Assembly (NCBI RefSeq): GCF_003610355.1
Contig: NZ_RAPY01000001.1
Location: 620,001-684,000 of the forward strand
DNA length: 64,000 bases
Source of the DNA: Sphingobacterium detergens
GTDB lineage: Bacteria; Bacteroidota; Bacteroidia; Sphingobacteriales; Sphingobacteriaceae
Reading direction: 5' to 3'
The stretch's first letter is position 1. Every line of letters starts with the position of its first letter. The notes under the pieces are model-generated. The model saw only the letters and a list, made by a program, of their open reading frames with translations, made no database searches and was not told where the DNA came from. Positions 45,207-54,447 of the stretch are shown here, piece after piece. Position numbers and translations under genes: made by a program.

Positions 45207-45779
45207 ATGATGAAAACTAGGACTCTGTTAATAAAAGGAATGGTGTGCAATAGATGTGTGTATGTACTGAAAAGGGAAATGACGACCCTGGGTTTTGAGG
45301 TATTGGACATTATGCTTGGGCAAGTCATCCTAAAGGCGACGGATGATTTTCCTCAAAAGATGAATACAATGGAACTGATGCTGAAAGGAAACGGTTTCGA
45401 ATTGCTTTACGAAAAGAAACAGAAGATAATCAATGGTATAAAAGCGTATGTTGAAAAAGGGATCGATATGCAATTGGCAAGCGGAGTTCCAACTCGGTTT
45501 ACGGCCTTGATCAGCGATCAGCTAAACAAGAATTACGATACCTTGAGTACCCTGTTTTCGTCGACGGAGGGAATAACGCTCGAAAAGTATATTATTTTTA
45601 GGAAACTCGAAAAGGTAAAACACCTGTTGGTTTACACCGAAATGTCTCTGACGGAGATTGCCTACGCCTTGGGCTACAGCAGTCAGGCATACCTATCCAA
45701 CCAACTAAAAAAATACACGGGCTTCACATCAAGCCATTTTAAACAGGCTAAACAGAAAGAAAACCAACAGAGCTACTGA
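45207..45779 (+). CDS. HMA-domain/AraC-type HTH fusion regulator
   Basis: A 190-residue protein joining a metal-binding HMA domain (1-70; GMVCNRCVYVL with Cys14 and Cys17) through a helical linker (IINGIKAYVEKGID...LSTLFSSTEG, to about 125) to an AraC-type DNA-binding domain (about 130-184; LVYTEMSLTEIAYALGYSSQAYLSNQLKKYTGFTSSHFK, key motif ALGYSS). The intact CxxC suggests metal sensing, probably copper, zinc or similar. It stands directly upstream of an RND efflux operon on the same strand, so it may regulate that. A terminator overlaps its end. Start is ATG 45207 or 45210. Confidence 0.88.
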   Translation: MMKTRTLLIKGMVCNRCVYVLKREMTTLGFEVLDIMLGQVILKATDDFPQKMNTMELMLKGNGFELLYEKKQKIINGIKAYVEKGIDMQLASGVPTRFTALISDQLNKNYDTLSTLFSSTEGITLEKYIIFRKLEKVKHLLVYTEMSLTEIAYALGYSSQAYLSNQLKKYTGFTSSHFKQAKQKENQQSY

Positions 45780-45802
45780 AATAACAGTAGCTCTCCTTTT
45801 TT
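45769..45802 (+). terminator. Terminator of the HMA-AraC gene
   Basis: AGAGCTACTG (45769-45778) pairs exactly with CAGTAGCTCT (45785-45794), followed by a T run. It overlaps the stop codon. Confidence 0.75.
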
Positions 45803-45806
45803 ATAC

Positions 45807-46064
45807 CCCGCTCCTTTCGTATTTAACCCTTCCAGAACAAATGAACCTTAGCATCTGATGTTACGAGGTTCGCGCGCAATGTCTATCAGCATCGACCAAC
45901 ATCCTCGCAGCATCAGCGTTGCGGGAAGACCATATAACCCTCCTCCTGTTCATTTAACCATTCAGAGATAAAAGAGCCTGACCATCTGACGTTACAGATT
46001 TCGGACGAAATATCTTTCAGCCCCTACCAATACCCTCGTGGTTATTAGCGCTACGGGAAAAATC
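45807..46064. repeat. Two diverged direct repeats of about 131 bp before the efflux operon
   Basis: Copy A (about 45807-45934) and copy B (about 45938-46064) share blocks in constant register: ATTTAACC (45822 and 45952), ATCTGAYGTTAC (45853 and 45984), CCTCG (45903 and 46034) and GCG(T/C)T(G/A)CGGGA (45916 and 46048). Offsets are 130-132 bases. Neither copy contains a plausible reading frame; the whole 450-bp gap to the adaptor gene has no other gene. The last 165 bases before the start at 46232 hold nothing recognisable. Confidence 0.7.
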
Positions 46065-46231
46065 AGTAAATCTTATAAATTGAATAAGGAGTTGCATACG
46101 CTGCGCCTGCACGAGTATCGTCAATTTTGTATTCGGTAAATGATCTGGACACAATGTCCAGAAAATTCAATAATCAATTTATAAAAATAGTAACGTTTAA
46201 TCATTTATTGCAAATCATAAAAAGCAAGACC

Positions 46232-47305
46232 ATGTTATACAAATCAACAAAATCAAGGACGGGTATGTTAGTTCCCCTAATTGGTGTCATACTTATTGCC
46301 TGTGAGAACAAGCCTGAAAAACCAGCCGCCGCACCCACCAGCATCAACGTTGATGACGCACGGTTACCTGTCGATATATTGATCGCGCAGGAGGAGGAAC
46401 TTCATCACGATGAGACCGCCATAGGAACCATGATGCCTTATCGGGAAGTGTCCATTGTCGGCGAACTACCGCAAAAAATTATCCATGTCGCATTTCAGGA
46501 CGGTAGCTACGTGGAGCAGGGAGCCATACTCTATATCCTGAATGATACCGATATCAGGGCACGTCTTAATCAGATCGGAGCTGAATTGGAACTAGCAAAA
46601 CTGAATAAAGAACGGTTACAGAACCTGTTGAAAACCGAAACGATAAAACAACAGGAATACGATGAAGCACTTATGCGCTTTCGTTCTTTAACCGCCCAGC
46701 GAGAACTGCTTCGTGTAGAACTGGCCAAGACTGTCATTAGAGCGCCTTTTTCCGGAAAAATAGGTATTTCAAAAGTGCATGTGGGGGGCTATGTTATCCC
46801 TGGTGTCGCGCTGGTTACCCTGCAGGACCAAATCAGCCTCAAGATTAACTTTTCTATTTCCGAGAGACACCTGCCGTTGATCAATAACGGGACAAAAGTC
46901 CGCTTCACAACAGTACTATCCGCAGAGCAACTTGAGGCGACAGTACTCGCTACAGAGCCGGGACTGGATGCTTCGGGCCGAAGTCTGGAAGTTCAAGCGC
47001 GCGTGGATAATTCCAATAGAAAATTCCGACCGGGGATGTCCGCCAAAATACATTTTGGTAGCAGCGACAAAGGTGCTAAAGGTGTCAAAATACCTACAGA
47101 GGCCCTCATGCCTGGAGATGGCGGATACAATGCATTTGTTATCGCCGATGGCAAAGCGAAGCCCGTTGCAGTCACCATCGGTAATCGAACAGAAGCCGAG
47201 GCCGTCATCACAGCCGGTCTGAGTACTGGGGACAGCATTATTGTCTCCAATATGTTGCGTATTGGGGATGGTACACCCGTAAAAGCTATTATTCCAACTA
47301 AATAA
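46232..47305 (+). CDS. RND efflux periplasmic adaptor (membrane fusion protein)
   Basis: A 357-residue lipoprotein (lipobox LIACE) bridging the RND pump and TolC-like channel. It shows the beta-barrel/lipoyl pattern: EVSIVGELPQKIIHVAFQDGSYVEQGAILYIL (lipoyl half), an alpha-hairpin (LNQIGAELELAKLNKERLQNLL...EYDEALMRFRSL), ...VIRAPFSGKIGIS, the returning lipoyl strand VHVGGYVIPGVALVTL, and the barrel strands at the end. The frame is open 35 codons upstream, but ATG 46232 gives a proper lipoprotein signal. It is first in an operon with pump, channel and MFS genes. Confidence 0.92.
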   Translation: MLYKSTKSRTGMLVPLIGVILIACENKPEKPAAAPTSINVDDARLPVDILIAQEEELHHDETAIGTMMPYREVSIVGELPQKIIHVAFQDGSYVEQGAILYILNDTDIRARLNQIGAELELAKLNKERLQNLLKTETIKQQEYDEALMRFRSLTAQRELLRVELAKTVIRAPFSGKIGISKVHVGGYVIPGVALVTLQDQISLKINFSISERHLPLINNGTKVRFTTVLSAEQLEATVLATEPGLDASGRSLEVQARVDNSNRKFRPGMSAKIHFGSSDKGAKGVKIPTEALMPGDGGYNAFVIADGKAKPVAVTIGNRTEAEAVITAGLSTGDSIIVSNMLRIGDGTPVKAIIPTK

Positions 47306-47311
47306 GATGCC

Positions 47312-50300
47312 ATGAGTATATCGTCACTAAGTATAAAAAAGCCTGTATTGGCCGGAGTATTTTCTCTTTTGTTGGTTATATTGGGAATTGTCGGATGGAA
47401 GCAGTTGGGGGTGCGGGAATTTCCACTTACCGAGCCTCCGGTCATCTCCGTGATTACCTTCTACCCCGGTGCGAGCCCTGATGTCATCGCATCCAAACTT
47501 ACGCGCCCTATGGAGGAGTCTATCGCCGAAGCCGGTGGTATCCGGACGATCTCTTCGGAATCACGTGAACAGGTCAGTGTCATCTCGGTAGAATTTAACC
47601 GTGAGACTGACATTGAGGACGCGTTAAATGATGTCAGAGACAAAGTCGCCAAATCCCGGAAGCAGCTGCCAGCAGATGTAGATCCACCTATTGTTCAGAA
47701 GGCATCCTCCGCAGACAACCTGGTCGCCTTTCTTGAAGTAGAAAGTGATACAAAAGATATCAAAGAGGTCAGTCATATTGCCTCCACGGTTATCAAAGAC
47801 AGGATGCAATCCATTCCGGGAATCAATAACGTCGCTATTGTCGGGGAACATAAATATGCCATGCGACTCCGGTTTGACCCGATTAAATTAGCTTCCTATC
47901 AGCTTACTCCCGAAGATGTCCGACAGGCCCTGCTCAGAGAGAATATTGATCTACCCTCAGGGCGCATCGAAGGTGATCAGAGTGAATTGAGTATACGGAC
48001 ACTTGGACGTCTCAACAGTGCCGCAGATTTTAATGAGATGCTGATCAAAAAAGTCGGCAACAGCGTTATCAAACTGAAAGATATTGGTGTAGCAGAACTT
48101 GGTGAAATGAACGAACGTACCGCTATTATCAACGAGACGGGCAATCTGAATCGTATCGGTATCGGGGTAGCGATCCAGATTCAACGCGATGCCAATGCCA
48201 TAGAGGTTGTGGACGAATTTTATAAACGCCTGGCACAGCTCAAAAAAGATATACCTTCCGATTACCGCCTTATTGTAGGGTTTGATTTCACGCGTTCCGT
48301 CCGTGAATCCATCAAGGAGGTTGAAGAAACCCTATTTATCGCATTTGGATTGGTCGTGCTTATTATTTTTCTTTTCCTTCGGGACTGGCGTTCGACCATT
48401 ATTCCGGTATTGGCCATACCAGTATCTATATTATCTGCATTTTTCATTATGTATATTGCTGGCTTTTCCATCAATGTGCTCACACTGCTGGGGCTGGTAC
48501 TTGCAATAGGACTTGTGGTCGATGATGCTATCGTGGTACTTGAAAACATCTACAAGAAAATTGAGGAAGGGATGTCCCCGATACAGGCCGCATTTAAAGG
48601 TTCCAAAGAAATCTACTTTGCCGTAATTTCAACCACAATTACCTTGGCAGCGGTATTTTTGCCAATTGTATTTATGGGCGGTATTAGCGGTCAGCTCTTT
48701 CTTGAGTTTGCCGTTGTAGTTTCCGGATCTGTCTTGGTTTCCGCTTTCGTGGCCCTGACACTGACACCCATGTTGAGCGCTTATTTTCTCAAAAAGAAAG
48801 CTGGTCCAGGCTGGTTCTATCGGGTGACCGAACCTTTTTTTGTCCGCTTAAATAATGGCTATACGCAATTGCTGGTTCTTTTCATGAAAGTACGCTGGCT
48901 CGCCTGGCTGTTTCTGATTGTTACAACAGGACTGATCTACTTCGTCGGTAAAACATTACCATCGGAACTTGCACCCGTAGAAGACCGCTCCAATATGAAT
49001 CTGATTGCTGTAGCCCCCGAAGGAGTTTCTTTTGAGTACATGAAAAAGAATATGATCGAAGTCGGTAAGTATGTAAACGATTCCACCGATGGCTTGTACC
49101 AGACCTATTCCATGGTGGCTATTTCCTTTATCCCTGCTCCCGCTCCGGTTAATGTTGCGGTGCAAAGTATCTATTTGAAAGATCCGAAAGAAAGGAAAAA
49201 GTCTATCCAGGACCTGTACAACCAATATGGTGCTGCCTCAGGTAATTTCCGGGGTTTCCTCCTGTTTCCCTATCTCCCGCCAACCATTGGCACCCGATAT
49301 GGTGGTGGTATGCCAGTCCAGTTTGTGTTACAGGCACAAAACCTGGATAGTCTGACCGCTGTCTTACCTAAATTTTTGGGTGCGGTACGTCAGAGCAAAA
49401 AACTGATGTTTGCCGATTCGGATCTTAAAATAAACAAACCAGAGGTAAAAATAACGATAGATCGGGAGAAGGCCGCACTGATGGGTGTATCCATCGAAGA
49501 GGTGGCTCGTACCCTACAGTTATCTCTTTCGGGACAACGTTATGGTTATTTCCTGCGCGATGACCGTCAATATGAAGTGATTGGACAGTTGTCACGCCCT
49601 TATAGGAATGATATCAATGACTTAAATGGTATTTATGTCCACTCAACAACAGGTCAGATGATTCCACTGAGTAACCTCATCACCACAAAAGAAGCTGTAA
49701 GTCCAGCCGCGATTTACCGATACGATCAATATACCTCTGCCACGATATCCGCAGCACCCATGCCGGGTGTAAGCCTTGCTGAAGCTATACAAGAGATCGA
49801 AAAAATAAAAGCCGAAGTGCTGGGGGAGAATTTTAAATCCTCCTTAGCTGGGCAGTCACGCGATTTCAGCGAAAGCCAGGGCAATATCACCTTCACATTA
49901 ATACTGGCGCTTCTACTCATCTATATGATATTGGCCGCGCAGTTTGAAAGTCTCAGAGACCCGCTCACCATTATGCTTACGGTACCGATGGCAGTAACAG
50001 GTGCGATCCTCAGCCTGCACTGGTTTGGTCAGAGCTTAAATGTATTTAGTCAAATCGGCATCATTACGCTCGTTGGACTCATAACCAAAAATGGTATTCT
50101 AATCGTCGAATTTGCCAATCACCTGAAAGATACTGGACTTTCGAAATACGATGCCGCCATTACAGCAGCTGAACAGCGTTTTCGCCCCATACTGATGACC
50201 TCCCTGGCGATGATATTCGGTGCATTGCCCATTGCGCTTACGGTAAACAGTCGTCAGTCCCTAGGTATTGTCATCGCTGGTGGACTTGTGTTCTCCGGTA

Positions 50301-50413
50301 TACTCACGCTATTCATTATCCCTGCAGTTTACTCCTACCTGTCCAGTAATAAGCGCAAGGAAGTCATTGTTGAAGAAGATGCCGAAAGTCTATATGAAAA
50401 CGCAACGCGCTAA
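47312..50413 (+). CDS. RND efflux permease (HAE1 type)
   Basis: A 1033-residue inner-membrane proton-driven pump. It has the usual 12 transmembrane helices with two large periplasmic loops. In TM4 the proton-relay pair Asp404-Asp405 (GLVVDDAIVVLENIY) is present; ADLKINKPEVKITIDREKAALMGVS and RFRPILMTSLAMIFGALP are HAE1-type segments. The CusA-type heavy-metal signature is not obvious, so small organic toxicants are as likely as metals. The N-terminus reads MSISSLSIKKPVLAG. It follows the adaptor by 6 bases. Confidence 0.95.
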   Translation: MSISSLSIKKPVLAGVFSLLLVILGIVGWKQLGVREFPLTEPPVISVITFYPGASPDVIASKLTRPMEESIAEAGGIRTISSESREQVSVISVEFNRETDIEDALNDVRDKVAKSRKQLPADVDPPIVQKASSADNLVAFLEVESDTKDIKEVSHIASTVIKDRMQSIPGINNVAIVGEHKYAMRLRFDPIKLASYQLTPEDVRQALLRENIDLPSGRIEGDQSELSIRTLGRLNSAADFNEMLIKKVGNSVIKLKDIGVAELGEMNERTAIINETGNLNRIGIGVAIQIQRDANAIEVVDEFYKRLAQLKKDIPSDYRLIVGFDFTRSVRESIKEVEETLFIAFGLVVLIIFLFLRDWRSTIIPVLAIPVSILSAFFIMYIAGFSINVLTLLGLVLAIGLVVDDAIVVLENIYKKIEEGMSPIQAAFKGSKEIYFAVISTTITLAAVFLPIVFMGGISGQLFLEFAVVVSGSVLVSAFVALTLTPMLSAYFLKKKAGPGWFYRVTEPFFVRLNNGYTQLLVLFMKVRWLAWLFLIVTTGLIYFVGKTLPSELAPVEDRSNMNLIAVAPEGVSFEYMKKNMIEVGKYVNDSTDGLYQTYSMVAISFIPAPAPVNVAVQSIYLKDPKERKKSIQDLYNQYGAASGNFRGFLLFPYLPPTIGTRYGGGMPVQFVLQAQNLDSLTAVLPKFLGAVRQSKKLMFADSDLKINKPEVKITIDREKAALMGVSIEEVARTLQLSLSGQRYGYFLRDDRQYEVIGQLSRPYRNDINDLNGIYVHSTTGQMIPLSNLITTKEAVSPAAIYRYDQYTSATISAAPMPGVSLAEAIQEIEKIKAEVLGENFKSSLAGQSRDFSESQGNITFTLILALLLIYMILAAQFESLRDPLTIMLTVPMAVTGAILSLHWFGQSLNVFSQIGIITLVGLITKNGILIVEFANHLKDTGLSKYDAAITAAEQRFRPILMTSLAMIFGALPIALTVNSRQSLGIVIAGGLVFSGILTLFIIPAVYSYLSSNKRKEVIVEEDAESLYENATR

Positions 50414-50437
50414 TTATCAATCCCAAAGTCTATTACA

Positions 50438-51796
50438 ATGAAAAAAACAATATATACATGCATTACCACGCTGCTGCTGATCTGCGGAGGCAAACCACTG
50501 TTTGCTCAGGATAAAGCCCTCTCCCTCACTGCTGCATTGGAAATCGCAGAAAAGGGAAATAAAACAGTACAGGCACAGCTATTAGAGGAAATACATGCGA
50601 CGGCGCTGACAACGGAGAGCAGAGGTGCTTTATTACCAACCATTACGGCAAACGTGGCCTATTCCTACTACTTTGACCGGCAAACAATATTTCTACCGGG
50701 GTATTTTGCCGGTACAAGCAAACCCGTACAAGATGTTGCTGTTGGAGGAAAAAATGCTTTTAACGGCATGCTCTCCTTGTATCAACCCATTTTTGCGATA
50801 GATCTTAGCAGGCAAAAAGAAACAGCATTTATCAATGAACAGATCGAACTTCAAAAAACAGCTAACCTTAAAAGCAAAGTTGCGCTTCAGGTTTCGGTAA
50901 ACTATCTTAACATCTTGATCATGAACGAGCAGCTAACTTTACTTGAACAAAGCCTGCTTCGAAATATCATATCCCTGAATGATGCCCGTTCCCTATTTGC
51001 ACAGGGCCGGGCGCTGAAATCCGATACACTACGCAGTTTTATTGAGGTAGAAAATATCAGGTCATCGGTTTCGTATCTGAAAAACAATACCCATGTTTCG
51101 CTCATCGAATTAAAAAGGCTGCTTGGAATAGATGAATCCCAAGGTATTGTATTGACTGATAAGCTGGAATTTAGCGGCCAGCAGGAAACTTATTTATTGG
51201 ATGATCTATTGAAAACGGCGGCTCAAAATCGTAAAGACCTTGCTATAAAGCAACTGCTCATTGATCTCCAACAGAAAAAAATGGAAGCCAAAGAGGCCGA
51301 GCTCATGCCCAAGTTGGCATTAGTAGGTCAGTATCAGGTGCAAGCCCAGGCAGATAATATGCGGTTGGGAGACTATGTCTGGCCCAGAACATCGTTTTTG
51401 GGACTACAGCTGTCCATACCGATTTTCAACGGCAACAGGACCCGATCGCAAATCAATCAGGCGAGCATTAAACTAAAACAGGAACAGATACGCTTAGACG
51501 ATTTTAGAGATGAAATCAAAACCCAACTGGCCGCTATCATCAGCAAATGGAGAGAAGCCATTACACAATTGGAGATCCAGAAAACAACCGTTAGTTCAGC
51601 AGAACTGAACTATCAGATGAACGAAGACCGTTTCAAAAATGGCTTAGGTTCGCGCCTTGAGTTGACGGATGCTGACCTTGCACTGACACAGGCACGGATA
51701 AACCGGCTACGGGCCACTTACAACCTGAGGATGCTCCATACGGAGATGCAACATGCCTTGGGATTATTGGACCTGCAATCAAAAACAAACAAGTAG
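50438..51796 (+). CDS. TolC family outer-membrane channel
   Basis: A 452-residue outer-membrane factor. A signal peptide (to about residue 23, ending LFAQD) is followed by two repeated helical halves with the TolC pattern: AEKGNKTVQAQLLEE...RGALLPTITANVAYSYYF and, in the second half, AQNRKDLAIKQLLIDLQQKKMEAKEAELMPKLALVGQY, then LGLQLSIPIFNGNRTRSQI. The LMPKLALVGQY and IPIFNGN segments are typical. It gives the pump an exit through the outer membrane and is 24 bases after the permease gene. Confidence 0.93.
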   Translation: MKKTIYTCITTLLLICGGKPLFAQDKALSLTAALEIAEKGNKTVQAQLLEEIHATALTTESRGALLPTITANVAYSYYFDRQTIFLPGYFAGTSKPVQDVAVGGKNAFNGMLSLYQPIFAIDLSRQKETAFINEQIELQKTANLKSKVALQVSVNYLNILIMNEQLTLLEQSLLRNIISLNDARSLFAQGRALKSDTLRSFIEVENIRSSVSYLKNNTHVSLIELKRLLGIDESQGIVLTDKLEFSGQQETYLLDDLLKTAAQNRKDLAIKQLLIDLQQKKMEAKEAELMPKLALVGQYQVQAQADNMRLGDYVWPRTSFLGLQLSIPIFNGNRTRSQINQASIKLKQEQIRLDDFRDEIKTQLAAIISKWREAITQLEIQKTTVSSAELNYQMNEDRFKNGLGSRLELTDADLALTQARINRLRATYNLRMLHTEMQHALGLLDLQSKTNK

Positions 51797-51830
51797 ATTT
51801 TACACAGACAATTTAAAGAAAACGTACAAC

Positions 51831-53258
51831 ATGAATACGCAAACTATAGAACAAAAGGGTAAAACCGCACCTTATCCAAAACGCTGGGCAGCACTTTTCC
51901 TACTCTGCACGGCGCAGTTTATCGTCATTATGGATACCTCCATTATCGGAGTCGCCCTTCCGGCAATAAAAGCCGATTTAGGCTATTCACAATCCAGTCT
52001 GCAATGGATTTTCAACGCTTACGTTATCCTATTTGGTGGCTTCCTGCTGCTTGGCGGGCGTTTGTCTGACCTCTTTGGTGCGCGCAAGATCTTTATGTGG
52101 GGATTTGGTATGCTTACTGCGGCATCATTTTTAGCCGGTATCGCCTGGTCTGAACTGGTATTGAATATTGGTCGTGGATTACAGGGACTGGGCTCTGCCC
52201 TGATCGCTCCTGCCGCCCTCACCCTGGTCATGTCTAAATTTACCGATCCAAAAGAGCTCAATCGCGCTTTCGGATTTTGGGGAGCCGCGGCAGCAGCTGG
52301 TGGATCCGCCGGAGTTTTCCTCGGTGGTGTGATTACAGAATGGCTCTCCTGGCATTGGATATTTCTGATCAATATCCCCGCAGGGCTTATTGTCCTGCTG
52401 TTCAGCAAGCGATTGCTGTTTAAGGGCAGCACAAAAAAAGGAAAAATCGACCTTGCCGGAGCAATATTGGCCACCATCGCGCTTGTGTTGATGGTATATA
52501 CCATTGTGTCGGCAGAACATGTCGGCTGGAGTTCCTTACAGACAGTCGTATTGTTGGGTATATCGATCCTATTATTTATTGTGTTCATTATGCTGCAGAA
52601 AAAGAAAAGTGATCCACTTGTACCGATGGCTATTTTTAAGGTTCCTAATTTATCGGCAGGTAACCTGATGATGTCGCTATTGGCCGCCGCTTGGATCCCA
52701 CTATGGTTTTTTCTTAACCTTTACCTACAGCAGATTCTGCATTATTCAGCCTTTCATAGCGGCCTGGCCCTGTTACCGATGACCATAGCCATTATGATCC
52801 TGATGGTCGGTTTTACAGGAAAACTGGTCGCGAGGTTCGGATTCAAAACCAATATTATAGCTGGTCTGGTCATCCTTGCCGGGTCCTTATTTCTATTTAG
52901 CACGATTCCAGCAGATGGTTCTTTCCTGAAAGATGTACTGCCAGCCTCTTTATTGGCGGCGTTGGGGATGTCTCTAACCTATATTCCGGGAACGATAGCG
53001 TCGATGTCCGGCGCCAAACCGGACGAGATGGGATTAGCTTCCGGATTGGTGAATACAAGTTATCAGGTCGGATCAGCCCTGGGCTTAGCGATTATCGTGG
53101 CTGTTTCCGCTGCGAAAACCAATAGCTTGAAAATGACTAATGCATCCGATGCCGATGCATTAAATGCAGGCTTTCAAACAGCATTTTTCTCAGCGGGAAC
53201 CCTTTGTATTGTAGCAATTTTAATTGTCCTTGGTTCGATCAGAACGATTAAACAGTAG
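51831..53258 (+). CDS. MFS multidrug transporter, DHA2 (EmrB-like)
   Basis: A 475-residue 14-helix major facilitator superfamily drug:H+ antiporter. It has motif A (GGRLSDLFGARK), motif C-like GLGSALIAPAALTLV, the N-I-P-A-G segment after TM5 (INIPAGLIVLL), and DPLVPMAIFKVPNLSAG in the central loop. EmrB-type pumps usually pair with an EmrA adaptor; here the gene ends an RND operon, an unusual combination. ATG 51831 is chosen; the frame is open 26 codons upstream into the TolC gene. A strong terminator follows. Confidence 0.9.
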   Translation: MNTQTIEQKGKTAPYPKRWAALFLLCTAQFIVIMDTSIIGVALPAIKADLGYSQSSLQWIFNAYVILFGGFLLLGGRLSDLFGARKIFMWGFGMLTAASFLAGIAWSELVLNIGRGLQGLGSALIAPAALTLVMSKFTDPKELNRAFGFWGAAAAAGGSAGVFLGGVITEWLSWHWIFLINIPAGLIVLLFSKRLLFKGSTKKGKIDLAGAILATIALVLMVYTIVSAEHVGWSSLQTVVLLGISILLFIVFIMLQKKKSDPLVPMAIFKVPNLSAGNLMMSLLAAAWIPLWFFLNLYLQQILHYSAFHSGLALLPMTIAIMILMVGFTGKLVARFGFKTNIIAGLVILAGSLFLFSTIPADGSFLKDVLPASLLAALGMSLTYIPGTIASMSGAKPDEMGLASGLVNTSYQVGSALGLAIIVAVSAAKTNSLKMTNASDADALNAGFQTAFFSAGTLCIVAILIVLGSIRTIKQ

Positions 53259-53298
53259 CGAAGAAATTCCGCTATTACCCTTCCCTAGACTATAGCTG

Positions 53299-53352
53299 AC
53301 CTCCGCTACCGAAAGAAAAATAAATATTAGCTTTCGGTAGCGGAGGTTTTTG
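53299..53352 (+). terminator. Terminator of the efflux operon
   Basis: The 17-bp arms 53299-53315 and 53331-53347 (ACCTCCGCTACCGAAAG and complement) pair perfectly, with a T run. Confidence 0.85.
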
Positions 53353-53744
53353 TTAGTCAATCTGGGTTTATATTCCATTTAAAATATAATAATCAATTAT
53401 AGGACATTTTTCGTCAAAACTAATTGCAACATAAAAACATAGACAAATTTGATCTGCCCCAATCAGAAATCCGCATTTAAGGTTTCAAGATCTTATTCTT
53501 GGATAAGGGAAATTGAGAAGGCCGAAAAAAAAGTTGGGACAATATGACGATTGAAACGTCTTATTTGAAAGGAATAGTACAAGATCGAATAAATCGTTGT
53601 GTTATGGCATTGAAACAATACTGGGTTTACAAAAAAAACTTTTATATAATGTACTCAAATTCTATAATAAGCGTGAGAAAACCTGCTTGGGTTTTCCTAA
53701 TTTTATCCCATTATCAGAAGAAGGGAAGATACTTTCAAGAAAAA
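53353..53744. other. Intergenic region before the sigma factor
   Basis: About 390 bases with no supported gene. The frame of the sigma factor is open from 53544, but its residues before Met at 53745 match nothing in the ECF family. No promoter of the housekeeping type is clear. Confidence 0.5.
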
Positions 53745-54347
53745 ATGGAATCATTGGATAAAGATCGGGAATTATTATTAGCCATTTCAACGGGAGACGA
53801 AAAAGCATTTGGTCGTTTATACGAAATCTATTATGCCAAACTGATCGTTTTCTTAAAGAAGTTTACCTATGAAGATCCTTCCAAAGCCGATGATATCCTG
53901 CAAGAAGCTTTCCTGCGCGTATGGCTATACCGCGATCGTATTCTTGAAATTGACAACTTCCAAGCTTGGCTTTATAAAGTCGTCAGCACGGAGAGTTTAA
54001 CGTTCTTACGCAAGGAAGTCCATGCCAAAAACAAGGTTTCCCGACTTAAGTTGCAATACGACCAAGAGCTTCTGTCTACTATACATCTGCCCCGCGCAAT
54101 GGAATTTGATGAGATCAAAAAGATTGTTTATCAAACCGTTGCCAGTATGCCCGATCAGCGTCGAAAAATATATTTACTTAGCCGAGAAGAGCATCTCAAT
54201 TCCAAAGAGATCGCCAGCCAACTTGCAATTTCGACTAGTACCGTACATAACACAATCAGTACCGCCCTTAAGCAAATCCGACAAGCTCTTTCGGATCAAG
54301 GCTATCCAGTTTCCTTTGGAATTCTATTGTTATTAAAAATATTTTAA
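53745..54347 (+). CDS. ECF sigma-70 factor (FecI-like)
   Basis: A 200-residue extracytoplasmic-function sigma factor. Region 2 has FGRLYEIYYAKLIVFLKKFT and DADDILQEAFLRVW-like ADDILQEAFLRVWLYRDRI; region 4 has MPDQRRKIYLLSREEHLNSKEIASQLAISTSTVHNTISTALKQIR (key: SREEHLNSKEIA, STVHN). It fits the Bacteroidetes RpoE/FecI-like family paired with FecR. ATG 53745 is the normal start for the family. It precedes the FecR gene by 100 bases and likely directs transcription of the SusC/SusD operon beyond. Confidence 0.93.
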   Translation: MESLDKDRELLLAISTGDEKAFGRLYEIYYAKLIVFLKKFTYEDPSKADDILQEAFLRVWLYRDRILEIDNFQAWLYKVVSTESLTFLRKEVHAKNKVSRLKLQYDQELLSTIHLPRAMEFDEIKKIVYQTVASMPDQRRKIYLLSREEHLNSKEIASQLAISTSTVHNTISTALKQIRQALSDQGYPVSFGILLLLKIF

Positions 54348-54447
54348 AAAAATAATAATCCCCAATAGTAGTCCGTTCAGAAACTACATTCCTATAATCA
54401 AAGAGGGAATAGATTGCTTTTTCTTTAAATTTTATTAAACCAATATC

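Noticed and set aside
44984..45220. A 78-codon plus-strand frame before the HMA-AraC gene.
   Set aside because: No recognisable domain, biased to Phe/Ile/Asn as AT-rich non-coding DNA gives, and overlaps both neighbours.
46232..50413. CusBA-type copper/silver efflux.
   Set aside because: The adaptor lacks the Met-rich metal site and the permease reads as HAE1 type; the neighbouring metal-domain regulator alone is not enough.
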